From assembly GCA_034666985.1 (NCBI GenBank), contig JAXDKS010000046.1:62001-126000 (forward strand): a DNA stretch of 64,000 bases. The letters are read 5' to 3'. This stretch comes from DATARR01 sp034666985. Its GTDB lineage: Bacteria; Acidobacteriota; Thermoanaerobaculia; Multivoradales; UBA5704. Made by a program: the position numbers and the translations under genes. The notes under the pieces are model-generated. The model had not been told where the DNA came from, did no database searches, and worked only from the letters and a program-made list of their open reading frames with translations. Each line of letters starts with the position of its first letter. The stretch's first letter is position 1. Shown piece after piece: positions 49,742 to 58,496 of this stretch.

Positions 49742-50463
49742 GTGTCGATCTCCTCGGACAGGTTGCGGTCGATCCAGCGCGTCTGCATCCAGCGCACGGC
49801 GAACAGGTCGGCCAGCGCCCGCCAGATGCGGTTGCGGATGTTGTACTTGGGTTGGCCGTGCAGCCGGGGCCGGTGATTGACGGGGATCTCGGTGACGCGC
49901 GCCCCCTCCATCTTGAGCAGCGTGGGGAGGAACCGGTGCATGCCGGTGAACATGGGGATGCGCCGCAGGTACTCGGTGCGGAAGGCCTTGAGGGTGCAGC
50001 CGACGTCGGTGACGGACTCATGGGTCAGCCGGTTGCGCACGCCGTTGGCGATGCGGGAGGAGACCTTCCGCACCCAGGTGTCCTGGCGGTGGGCGCGCAC
50101 GCCGCAGACCACGTCCCAGCCCGATGGACTCTCGAGGTGCTCCAGGAGCTTCGGGATGTCCGCCGGATCGTTCTGCAGGTCGCCGTCGAGGGTGACGACG
50201 ATGCCGCCGCGCGCGAAGCGGAAGCCCGCGTCCAGGGCCGCCGACTGCCCCGAGTTGCGCCGCTGATGGAGGATGCGCACCGCGGAATCCTCCCGGGCCA
50301 GCCGGCGCAGGACCTCGGGGCTGGCGTCGGTGCTCCCGTCGTCGACGAAGATCACCTCATAGGGGCGGCCGAGGCCGCGCAGCACTCCCTGGACCTCGGC
50401 GGCCAGGACGGGCAGGTTTTCCTCCTCGTTGAAGACCGGAATGACGATGGAGATCTCGGGCAT
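49609..50463 (-). CDS. GT2 family glycosyltransferase (DPM1/ArnC-like)
   Basis: A 284-residue frame whose first 240 residues are a dolichyl/undecaprenyl-phosphate glycosyltransferase: SIVIPVFNEEENLP, VDDGSTDASPE, TLDGDLQNDP (DxD) and LHGQPKYNIRNRIWRALADL. It would make polyprenyl-phosphate sugar for the ArnT-like enzyme. The last 44 residues (Ser-rich, TWMQRPSGSLSASSD) overlap the LAB_N gene by 133 bp and are atypical; the ancestral stop may have been lost. Confidence 0.85.
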   Translation of the reverse strand: MPEISIVIPVFNEEENLPVLAAEVQGVLRGLGRPYEVIFVDDGSTDASPEVLRRLAREDSAVRILHQRRNSGQSAALDAGFRFARGGIVVTLDGDLQNDPADIPKLLEHLESPSGWDVVCGVRAHRQDTWVRKVSSRIANGVRNRLTHESVTDVGCTLKAFRTEYLRRIPMFTGMHRFLPTLLKMEGARVTEIPVNHRPRLHGQPKYNIRNRIWRALADLFAVRWMQTRWIDRNLSEEIDTWMQRPSGSLSASSDRPSSSAASSSNGSPPSGASRASSRDPSGT

Positions 50464-50516
50464 CCACCGTATGCTATACCGGCGGAAGTACGGAGCGCAG
50501 AAAGGGGCGTTCAGCC

Positions 50517-51038
50517 ATGTCGAAAATGCGAGCCCTAGGGGTCTTGTGCCTGCTGGCTCTCGGCGGCCTGGCCCCGGCCGTGATACCCGCCAGGGCCGAG
50601 TCGCTGAGCGGCTTTTCGGTCAGCGCCGGCAGCTTCCGGGTGCTGGACGACAAACGCGTCGCCGAGGCGGGCCTGGAGCTGCGCTGCGCTCTCGTGCCCA
50701 TCCGGTGGATGCCCCGCGCGGTGCCCGGCTTCGTGCCCGCGGCCGGCGTCATGGTGAATTCGGACGGCTCCTTCTACGCCTATGGCAGCTTCCGCTTCGA
50801 GATCGCCGCCGGCCGGCTCTGGCAGATCACGCCCCAGGTGGGGGCCGGCATCTACGCCAGAAACGGCGGCTTCAACCTGGGAGGGCCGGTCGAGTTCCGC
50901 TCCGGGCTGGAGGTGACGCGGCAGATCGGCGACCGTCACCGACTCGGGCTGCTCTTCTACCATCTCTCCAACGCCGTGCTCTACCGCCACAACCCGGGAT
51001 CGGAGTCGCTCGTCCTCACCTTCTCGACCCGGCGGTGA
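50517..51038 (+). CDS. PagL-like lipid A 3-O-deacylase
   Basis: A 173-residue outer-membrane beta-barrel candidate with a signal peptide (ALGVLCLLALGGLAPAVIPA). The C-terminal LGLLFYHLSNA...NPGSESL matches PagL, whose catalytic residues correspond to His149, Ser151 and Glu163. PagL removes the 3-O acyl chain of lipid A. It diverges from the glycosyltransferase operon across 53 bp, so lipid A modification genes face each other. Confidence 0.7.
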   Translation: MSKMRALGVLCLLALGGLAPAVIPARAESLSGFSVSAGSFRVLDDKRVAEAGLELRCALVPIRWMPRAVPGFVPAAGVMVNSDGSFYAYGSFRFEIAAGRLWQITPQVGAGIYARNGGFNLGGPVEFRSGLEVTRQIGDRHRLGLLFYHLSNAVLYRHNPGSESLVLTFSTRR

Positions 51039-51072
51039 GCCCCCTCGGAGCCCTGTGCTATCCTCCGCCATC

Positions 51073-51324
51073 ATGGCTGTCGACCCCGAGCTGTTGGAGA
51101 TCCTCGTCTGCCCCAAGTCGAAGGGCGAGCTGGAGCTGATCGAGCTGCCCCGGGAGGTCCGCGGTTCCCTGGTGGAGAAGTACCGGGAGCACTTCCGCGA
51201 CGAGGAGCCGGTGGTGGAGCAGGGTCTCTACTGCGCCACCTCGGGCCTCGTCTACCCCATCGTCTCGGACATCCCCATCATGCTCATCGAGGAGGCCCTC
51301 CCCGCCTCCGCCGTCGGGCGCTGA
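51073..51324 (+). CDS. Trm112 family protein
   Basis: An 83-residue protein with the Trm112/UPF0434 pattern: LLEILVCPKSKGELEL, then YCATSGLVYPIVSDIPIMLIEEA. Only two Cys remain of the possible zinc set. Bacterial members are small partners of methyltransferases; function unclear. Placed before the O-antigen ligase gene. Confidence 0.85.
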   Translation: MAVDPELLEILVCPKSKGELELIELPREVRGSLVEKYREHFRDEEPVVEQGLYCATSGLVYPIVSDIPIMLIEEALPASAVGR

Positions 51325-51363
51325 GGCTCCGCCGGTATCCGGCCCCGCCTGGAGCGTCCGGCC

Positions 51364-52572
51364 GTGGCCCGCCTTTCCGAGGTCTCCGACCGCCGCCGAG
51401 AGCAGGTGGGCTTCTGGCTGTACGCCTCCCACCTCGCAACGATCTTCAGCCTCTCCACCTCCAACGTCCTGCTGGGATTGACCCTGCTGGCGCTCCCCTG
51501 GACGCGCCGCCGGCCCGTGCCGTGGGCGAAGCTGGCGCCCCTCTGGCTGTTCCTGGGGCTCTACGTGCTCCTCCTAGGCGGCGCCATCGTCGCCTCCTCC
51601 GAATTCGGCACCAGCGCCCGCGGCTGGACGGAGGTGTTCAACCTCTCGACCCTCTTCGCGGCGCCGCTCCTGCTGCGCCGCGAGCGGCAGGTGCGGCGGG
51701 TGGCGGACGTCCTGGTGGGGATGGCTGCCCTGCTGGCCTGCCACGGCCTGTCGCAGTACCTCTTCGGCTACGGCGACATCGACCGCCGCATCCGCGGCCC
51801 CTTCTCCCACTACATGACCTTCTCGGGGTTCCTGCTGATCTGCGACCTGCTGCTGGCCGCCTCCATGGTGTATGGCGGTCGCGGTCGCCGGCGCAGCCTG
51901 TGGCGGTGGGGGGCGCTGGCCGTCATCAACATCGCCCTGCTCGGCAGCTACACCCGCAACGCCTGGGTGGCCCTGGCCGTGGCGCTGACGGTGCTGGTGG
52001 TGATCCGCGCGCCGCGGCTGCTGCTGGCCTACGTGCCGGCGGCGGTGATGTTCGTCATCCTGGCGCCGGTGCCGCTGCTGCACCGGGTGACCTCCATCGT
52101 CGACCTGCACGACGTCTCCAACTACGACCGTCTCTGCATGCTGGACGCCGGCCTGACCATGATCCGCGAGCGGCCGCTCTTCGGCCTCGGGCCCGACGTG
52201 GTGAAGCACCGCTACGCGATCTATCGTCCGCCCTCGGCGCCGCGCTACAACGTGCCGCACCTCCACAACAGCCCGCTGCAGCTCGCGGCGGAGCGTGGCC
52301 TGCCGGCCCTCGGCTCCTACCTCGGGCTGACGGTCGCCGCGCTGGCCCTGGCCTGGCGCCGCTTCCGGCGTGAGGGGGGGCGGGCCGGACCGCGGGCCGA
52401 CCTCTATATCGGCGCCCTGCTCGCCATCCTCGCCTTCAACGTCGCCGGGCTGTTCGAGAACAACTGGGGCGACGCCGAGGTGCAGCGGACGGCCCTGGTC
52501 GCGCTGGCCATCCCCTTCTGTCTGGAGGTGGCGGAACGCGACGAGGAAGGGTCCGCAACGGGTGATATATAG
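51364..52572 (+). CDS. O-antigen ligase family protein
   Basis: A 402-residue membrane protein with about ten hydrophobic segments and the Wzy_C region: a large periplasmic loop around FGLGPDVVKHRYAIYRPP and PHLHNSPLQLAAERG, whose His/Arg residues are expected for WaaL/Wzy. It joins or polymerises O-polysaccharide at the periplasmic face. GTG start. Fits the neighbouring lipid A and glycosylation genes. Confidence 0.8.
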   Translation: MARLSEVSDRRREQVGFWLYASHLATIFSLSTSNVLLGLTLLALPWTRRRPVPWAKLAPLWLFLGLYVLLLGGAIVASSEFGTSARGWTEVFNLSTLFAAPLLLRRERQVRRVADVLVGMAALLACHGLSQYLFGYGDIDRRIRGPFSHYMTFSGFLLICDLLLAASMVYGGRGRRRSLWRWGALAVINIALLGSYTRNAWVALAVALTVLVVIRAPRLLLAYVPAAVMFVILAPVPLLHRVTSIVDLHDVSNYDRLCMLDAGLTMIRERPLFGLGPDVVKHRYAIYRPPSAPRYNVPHLHNSPLQLAAERGLPALGSYLGLTVAALALAWRRFRREGGRAGPRADLYIGALLAILAFNVAGLFENNWGDAEVQRTALVALAIPFCLEVAERDEEGSATGDI

Positions 52573-52720
52573 GGGAGCTGCGGGCACAACCGTTGCACCG
52601 CTCGCCGGGAACGATGGGACTATTGCGGGGATCACTGCGGGAAACGAGCTCGTTTTGACGCCGCGAATCGACGATCTCGACGACCTCAACGACCTGAAAA
52701 AGGGACGGAAGCCGGCCTCC

Positions 52721-53467
52721 GTGCGCCTCGATCAACTGCTGGTCCAGCGCGGTCTGTTCGCCAGCCGGGAGGCGGCGCGCCGCGCCGTCATGGCCGGCAC
52801 CGTCGAGGTGGAGGGGCGGAGGGTGGACAAGCCGGGCACCGCCGTGCGCGAGGAGTCGCGGCTGGAGGTGGTGGGCCAGCGCGAGCCCTTCGTCTCCCGC
52901 GCCGGGCGGAAGCTCGCCGCCGCCCTGGACCACTTTGAGGTCGATTTTCCTGACATCGATCCGGCGGGCCGCGTCTGCCTCGACGTCGGCGCCTCGACCG
53001 GCGGCTTCACCGACTGCCTGCTGCAACGGGGGGCCGCCCGCGTCTACGCCCTCGACGTGGGCTACGGCCAGCTCGATCTGCGGCTGCGCAACGACCCGCG
53101 GGTGGTGGTGCTGGACCGGATCAACGCCCGCAACCTGCCCGCCGGCGCCCTGCCCGAGACCTGCGGCCTGATCACGGTCGACGTATCCTTCATCTCGCTG
53201 CTCAAGGTGGTGCCCGCCCTGCTGCCCCATCTGGCTCCGGGCGGCCTGCTGCTGCCCATGATCAAGCCCCAGTTCGAGGCCGGCCGCGGCGCCGTGGGCA
53301 AGGGTGGGATCCTGCGCGACGAGGCCCTGCGCCGGCGGGTGATCGAGGAGTGCGCCGCGGGCCTCGCCGCCCTCGGGCTCGAGCCGCTCGGCCTGTTCGA
53401 CTCGCCGGTGGCCGGCACCGGCGGCAACCGGGAGGCGTTCTCCCTCTTCCGGCGGAGGGAGACGTGA
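52721..53467 (+). CDS. tlyA: TlyA family rRNA methyltransferase
   Basis: A 248-residue protein with an N-terminal S4 RNA-binding domain (RLDQLLVQRGLFASREAARR) and an FtsJ-like Rossmann domain: CLDVGASTGGFTDCLLQRGA (SAM site), VLDRINARNL and DVSFISLLKV. TlyA 2'-O-methylates 16S/23S rRNA cytidines. GTG at 52721 gives the family N-terminus exactly; TTG at 52655 is an alternative. Confidence 0.88.
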   Translation: MRLDQLLVQRGLFASREAARRAVMAGTVEVEGRRVDKPGTAVREESRLEVVGQREPFVSRAGRKLAAALDHFEVDFPDIDPAGRVCLDVGASTGGFTDCLLQRGAARVYALDVGYGQLDLRLRNDPRVVVLDRINARNLPAGALPETCGLITVDVSFISLLKVVPALLPHLAPGGLLLPMIKPQFEAGRGAVGKGGILRDEALRRRVIEECAAGLAALGLEPLGLFDSPVAGTGGNREAFSLFRRRET

Positions 53468-54405
53468 GCCGCAAGCGGGTTCTCAATGGCCAACCTGGTA
53501 ATGGCAAGTTCCAGCGGGTGGGCATCGTCGCCAAGGTGGCGAGCCGCGACGCCGTCCACACCGCCCACGAGTTGGCCGAGTGGCTGCGCCGCCGCGGCCT
53601 CGTCGCGGCCCTCGACGAGCCCACCCTGCGGGCCCGCGGGGTCCACGGCGAGACGCCGTTCCTGCCGGCCGAGCCCTACGACCTGGTGGTGGTGATGGGT
53701 GGCGACGGCACCCTCCTGGCGGCGGCGCGGACGCTCGCCCCGGGCGTCCCCATCCTCGGAGTCAACCTCGGCAACCTGGGCTTCCTCACCGAGGTCAACC
53801 GCGGCGAGCTCTATCCGGCCATGATCGAGGTGCTGGAGGGCCGCTTCACCACCGAGGAGCGCTCGCTGTTCGACGTCGAGCTGCGCCGCAAGGGGGGCGC
53901 GCCCTCGTCCTTCCGCGTGCTCAACGACGCGGTGATCACCAAGAGCGCCCTCGCCCGCATCATCGAGCTGACTCTGCAGGTGGACGGCCATCTGATCGCC
54001 CGCTTCCGCTCGGACGGGCTCATCATCTCCACCCCCACCGGCTCCACGGCCTACAACCTGTCGGCCGGCGGCCCCATCGTCAACCCGCTGCTGCCGGTGG
54101 CGGTGCTCACCCCGATCTGCCCCCACGCCCTCTCCATGCGGCCCATCGTGGTGCCCGACGCCGCGCCCATCGAGGTCACCCTGGAGACGCAGCGCGAGGA
54201 GGTGTTCCTCACCCTCGACGGCCAGGAGGGCACCTCCCTGGGCTTCGGCGACACCGTGAGCATCACCCGCAGCGCCGCCACCGTGCGGCTGGCCAAGGTG
54301 AGCGGGCGGCGGTTCTACGAGAGCCTGCGGGGCAAGCTGCGCTGGGGCGGCCTGGCGGGGGATACGGATGTCTCCGGAAGCCAGGGCGGAGGGGTTCCCG
54401 GATGA
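53464..54405 (+). CDS. nadK: NAD kinase
   Basis: A 313-residue NadK/PpnK: DLVVVMGGDGTLLAAAR carries the GGDGT ATP site, NLGNLGFLTEV and STPTGSTAYNLSAGGPIV the NAD site, LTPICPHALSMRPIV the C-terminal sheet. It phosphorylates NAD to NADP. GTG start overlaps the tlyA stop (GTGA); its stop overlaps the tamB start (ATGA). The C-terminal 20 residues are a non-conserved Gly/Ser extension. Confidence 0.95.
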   Translation: MSRKRVLNGQPGNGKFQRVGIVAKVASRDAVHTAHELAEWLRRRGLVAALDEPTLRARGVHGETPFLPAEPYDLVVVMGGDGTLLAAARTLAPGVPILGVNLGNLGFLTEVNRGELYPAMIEVLEGRFTTEERSLFDVELRRKGGAPSSFRVLNDAVITKSALARIIELTLQVDGHLIARFRSDGLIISTPTGSTAYNLSAGGPIVNPLLPVAVLTPICPHALSMRPIVVPDAAPIEVTLETQREEVFLTLDGQEGTSLGFGDTVSITRSAATVRLAKVSGRRFYESLRGKLRWGGLAGDTDVSGSQGGGVPG

Positions 54406-57400
54406 GCGAGCCCAGGGATCCGGCGCCCCCGGGGGAGACTCCTCCCGAAGCGAGAGCTCTTCAGGCGGTACCGCTCCGGCGCCGGCCGGGACGGGTGCGG
54501 CGCTGGGTGGTGCGTCCCTTCGTCTGGGGACTGCTGCTCCTGGCCGTCCTGCTGGCGGCCGGCCTGCTCCTGCTCCAGAGCCGCTTCGCCCGCCAGCAGG
54601 CCCTGGCCCGCATGGTGACCCAGGCCTCGGACTTCCTCGGCCGCAAGGTGCAGATCGGCAGCGTGGACTACACCGTCTTCCCTCCCGCCCTGGAGCTCTC
54701 GAACGTGGTGATCCCCGGCCCACTGCCGAGCGATCCCCCCGTGCTGCGCGCCCCCTTCGCCCGTGTCCAGCTCTCGATCCGCGACCTGCGCGGGCGGGTC
54801 TTCGACATCGATCAGATCGACGTCGTGCGGCCGGAGGTCTACCTCCAGTTCAACGCCGACGGCAGCAGCAACATCCCGCAGTTCAATTTCCGCGGTGGGG
54901 GAGGCCCGAAGCGGTTCGACGTCCGCATCGGCCACATCCTGGTGGAGGACGGGATTTTCCGGCTCAACGAGCGCCGCTCGCCCTTCTCGCTCGACGCGCA
55001 GGCGATCTGGGGGCGGCTGGTGGGGCGGGCGGAGCGCAACGGCGAGGGGGGCAACCGCCTCGACGCCATGGTCACCGCCCAGGAGGTCTCGGCGACGTTG
55101 CCGCACGCCCACCCCTACCGATTCACCGTCTCGGCCCGGGGGAGCATCGTGCCGGAGCAGGGACGGGTGCAGATCGCGACCGCCCGCATCGCCGGGCCGG
55201 ACCTCACGATCCGGGCGGACGGCTTCATCGACTACCGGGCGGAGACCCGGCGCGTCGAGCTGAGCTACACCGCCGACGGCGCCACCCAGCTCCTCAATCG
55301 TCTGGGCTACATGACCGAGCCGATCGCCGGGCCGTTCGGCGTCCGCGGGCGCTTCGGCTGGCAGGAGGCGGGTTGGTCGTACGCGGGCACAGCCAGCTCG
55401 GCTCGCGTCGCTACCCTCGGCCGCGTATTCCAGGACATGGCCATGGCCTTCACCGGCCGTCGCGAGGGGATCGACGTCAAGGTCGACCGCGCGCGCTACG
55501 CCGGAGGGACGGTCTCCGGGCTGGTGGGCGTCGAGTACTCGAAGGAGACGCGGGACGGTATCCCGGTCGCTCTCGACCTCGACTACTCGGGGCTCGACAT
55601 CCAGACGCTGATCTCCGATCAGTTCCCGGGTGAGGAGCTGCCGATCGTCAGCGGCCTCGCGGGCAAGGCCCGGGGGACGCTCAAGTACCGGTTCGGCCAC
55701 CAGGCGGTGGTGGCCGGCACCGGCCGCGCCGACGTCCACGTCCAGGGGGTCAACGGTGCAGGCCTGCCCATTGCAGGCGACCTACCCATCACCCTCGACC
55801 GCGGCGTGGTGGCGAGCCGCGACCTCCACCTCACCTCCCCGGGGCAGGACATCACCTCCCACGGCTTCACCTTCGACATTCCGCGCGGCACCGGCCAGCT
55901 CGACTTCCGCCTGGTCAGCCAGGATGTGGCCCCCCTCGATCCCCTGCTGCGCGGCAAGCCGGTCGCCGGCGAGCCGCCCCCCTTCTGGCTGCCCACCCAG
56001 GGGAAGGGCACGGCCGAGGGGACCGTCACCTTCGCCCGCAACGACTACGCCCTGCGGCTCCTCCTCGACCTCCACGACGTGGTGGCGCCGGTGACCACCG
56101 CCGACACCGCCCACGGCTCCCTCTCCCTCAATCCCCGGGCGGTCGAGGACATGCGCCTGGAGCTGACCCGCGAGGGCGGCGCCGTGATGGTGACCGGCCG
56201 GGTGCCGCTCGCCCCGCCGGGCCGGACCGCGGCCAGCGAGCCGCTCGCCCTGGCCGTGGACGCCGTCCAGTGGCCGGCCGCCGGCCTCGGCTACTTCCTG
56301 GGCCCGGAGCTGACCGGGCTCTTCCAGGGCCAGCTCTCCGGCCGGCTCGACCTCTCCGGCTTCCCCGACCGGCTCGACGGCCGCATCGACGCCCAGGCCC
56401 AGAACCTGGTGGTCCAGGGCGTGGCGCTGGGCCGGGCGCGGGCCGTGGCCAGCTTCGACGGCGGGCATTTCCAGGTGCAGGAGGGGCAGGTGGAGATGCC
56501 CGCCGGCGTCGCCGTCGTCCGCGGCAGCTACGATCAGACGACCCGGGCCTTCGACTTCACCCTCACGGCCCCGGGCCTGTCGCTGGCCGCGGCGCCCTTC
56601 CACGATCCCCTGGGCGGCGCGCTGACGGGCCGGGTGTCGGTGGACGCGGCGGCGTCAGGGACGCTCGACCAGCCGCGGGCCATGATCTCCATCCGCGGGC
56701 GGGAGCTGGCCCTCAACGGCCGCGCCGTCGCTCAACCCGGGGGCACCCAGCAGGGGGACACCCAGATCGTGGCCACCTGGACGGGTGAGCGGCTCGACGT
56801 CCAGGGATCGCTCCTCGGCATGGCCTCCTTCCAGGGCGGCGGCCGGCTCGACCGCCAGGGGGCCGACCTGGCGATCGACGTGCACACCGACAGCCTGGGC
56901 ATCCTCGCCCGCGCCTTCTCGCCGCAGCCCCTGCCGGAGTTCACCGGCTCGCTGGTGGGGACCGTGGCCGTGGGTGCCAGCTTCAGCACCAAGGCTTTTC
57001 AGGCGGCCGTCCGCCTCTCCGACCTGCGCCTCCAGTACCAGGGGCACACCATCGCCAGCCGCGAGCCCGTGGTGGCGGAGGTGACTCCGGAGCGGGTGAC
57101 CATCCGCTCGTTCTACCTCGCCGAGCCGGGCACGGAAAACGAGCTGTTCGTCTCGGGAGCCGTGGGCCTCCAGCGCGACGTCCCCCTCGACCTGCGCTTC
57201 CAGAGCACCCTCGCCGCCACCTGGGCGGAGCTGTTCCTCCCCGGCGCCAAGGTGCAGGGATCGCTCGACCTGCTCGGCACCCTGCGCGGCACCCCCGGCG
57301 AGCCGCGGCTCAACGGCGAGGGGACGCTCCACGACGCCCAGCTCATCGTGCCCAACGTGGCGCAGGCCTTCGAGGACGTGAACGCTTCCCTGCGCTTCAA

Positions 57401-58496
57401 CCGCGACAGCGTCGTGCTCGACGAGTTGCGGGCCCGCTTCGGGGGAGGCGCCCTCCAGGCCTCCGGCTCGTTCACCCTGCCGGGACCGGGCCGCGAGCTG
57501 GCCTACCGGCTCGACGTCTTCGCGCAGGACGTCTCCTTCCGTTTCCCCGACTTCCTCCTCAACCGCGGCAACGCCGACGTCCATCTGGTCTCCGCCGGCA
57601 ATGGCAGCCGGCAGCTCACGGGCGGGATCGCGCTCCGGCGCTCGCTCTACGTCGAGGACATCACGGTCGATCCGCTCCGGCTCCTGCAGCAGGCCCTCCT
57701 CCAGCGCCAGCGGTTGCAGGTGGCGGAGACGGACGACTTCCTGTCCACCACCCAGCTCGCCCTCAACGTCACCGGTCCGGACGCCCTGCGCGTCCGCAAC
57801 AACCTCGCCAATCTCCAGGGGGACGTCAAGCTGACCGTCGGGGGGAGCCTCGCCCGGCCGGTGGTCTTCGGCGACGTGGACGTCAATCCGGGCGGCACCC
57901 TGGTGTTCAACGACAACCAGTACGAGGTGCTGCGGGGCAAGCTCACGTTCGGCAGCACCACCAAGGTCGATCCGGTGATCGACCTCGTGGCGCAGACGGA
58001 GATCCAGGGCTTCAACATCACGCTCAACGTCAACGGGACGATCGAGAGGCCCAACGTCCACTTCTCCTCTGACGCCAACCTGGCGGACCTGGAGATCGTC
58101 TCCCTGGTGGCCACCGGCCAGCGCCCCTCGCCTGAGGCGGGGTACGCGCCGCCGCCCTCGCCCGACCAGCAGGTGGCCCCCACCGAGGTGGCGCGGCAGT
58201 TCCTCTACGGGCAGGCGGCCTCGGCGCTCACCAAACGCGTGGGCACCCTCTTCGGCTTCGACCGCTTCCGCATCGACCCGCTGACTTCCGCCGGGCAGCC
58301 CATCTCGGGCGTCGGCTTCACGGTCGGCAAGCGCCTGTCGAAGGACGTCTTCGTCACCTATTCCTACGACCCGACCAACAATCGCCAGTCCATCGTCCAG
58401 GTGGAGTGGCAGCTCAGGAAGAACGTCACCCTGGTGCTCACCCAGGTGGGAGACGGCACCTACACCGTCGACGCGCAATGGGAGCGGCGCTTCTGA
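54402..58496 (+). CDS. tamB: TamB-like translocation and assembly module protein
   Basis: A 1364-residue AsmA/TamB-type bridge protein: one N-terminal membrane helix (VWGLLLLAVLLAAGLLLLQ, about residues 40-60) followed by long beta-sheet repeats and the C-terminal DUF490/TamB domain (GGTLVFNDNQYEVLRGKLTF, FNITLNVNGTIERPNVHFSS). Such proteins span the periplasm as a hydrophobic groove, aiding outer-membrane protein insertion or phospholipid transport. It overlaps the BamA/TamA gene by 19 bp, matching the TamA/TamB pairing. Confidence 0.88.
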   Translation: MSEPRDPAPPGETPPEARALQAVPLRRRPGRVRRWVVRPFVWGLLLLAVLLAAGLLLLQSRFARQQALARMVTQASDFLGRKVQIGSVDYTVFPPALELSNVVIPGPLPSDPPVLRAPFARVQLSIRDLRGRVFDIDQIDVVRPEVYLQFNADGSSNIPQFNFRGGGGPKRFDVRIGHILVEDGIFRLNERRSPFSLDAQAIWGRLVGRAERNGEGGNRLDAMVTAQEVSATLPHAHPYRFTVSARGSIVPEQGRVQIATARIAGPDLTIRADGFIDYRAETRRVELSYTADGATQLLNRLGYMTEPIAGPFGVRGRFGWQEAGWSYAGTASSARVATLGRVFQDMAMAFTGRREGIDVKVDRARYAGGTVSGLVGVEYSKETRDGIPVALDLDYSGLDIQTLISDQFPGEELPIVSGLAGKARGTLKYRFGHQAVVAGTGRADVHVQGVNGAGLPIAGDLPITLDRGVVASRDLHLTSPGQDITSHGFTFDIPRGTGQLDFRLVSQDVAPLDPLLRGKPVAGEPPPFWLPTQGKGTAEGTVTFARNDYALRLLLDLHDVVAPVTTADTAHGSLSLNPRAVEDMRLELTREGGAVMVTGRVPLAPPGRTAASEPLALAVDAVQWPAAGLGYFLGPELTGLFQGQLSGRLDLSGFPDRLDGRIDAQAQNLVVQGVALGRARAVASFDGGHFQVQEGQVEMPAGVAVVRGSYDQTTRAFDFTLTAPGLSLAAAPFHDPLGGALTGRVSVDAAASGTLDQPRAMISIRGRELALNGRAVAQPGGTQQGDTQIVATWTGERLDVQGSLLGMASFQGGGRLDRQGADLAIDVHTDSLGILARAFSPQPLPEFTGSLVGTVAVGASFSTKAFQAAVRLSDLRLQYQGHTIASREPVVAEVTPERVTIRSFYLAEPGTENELFVSGAVGLQRDVPLDLRFQSTLAATWAELFLPGAKVQGSLDLLGTLRGTPGEPRLNGEGTLHDAQLIVPNVAQAFEDVNASLRFNRDSVVLDELRARFGGGALQASGSFTLPGPGRELAYRLDVFAQDVSFRFPDFLLNRGNADVHLVSAGNGSRQLTGGIALRRSLYVEDITVDPLRLLQQALLQRQRLQVAETDDFLSTTQLALNVTGPDALRVRNNLANLQGDVKLTVGGSLARPVVFGDVDVNPGGTLVFNDNQYEVLRGKLTFGSTTKVDPVIDLVAQTEIQGFNITLNVNGTIERPNVHFSSDANLADLEIVSLVATGQRPSPEAGYAPPPSPDQQVAPTEVARQFLYGQAASALTKRVGTLFGFDRFRIDPLTSAGQPISGVGFTVGKRLSKDVFVTYSYDPTNNRQSIVQVEWQLRKNVTLVLTQVGDGTYTVDAQWERRF

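Noticed and set aside
56655..58478. 607-residue minus-strand frame opposite tamB
   Set aside because: It is a composition shadow of tamB with no domain, start signal or partner.
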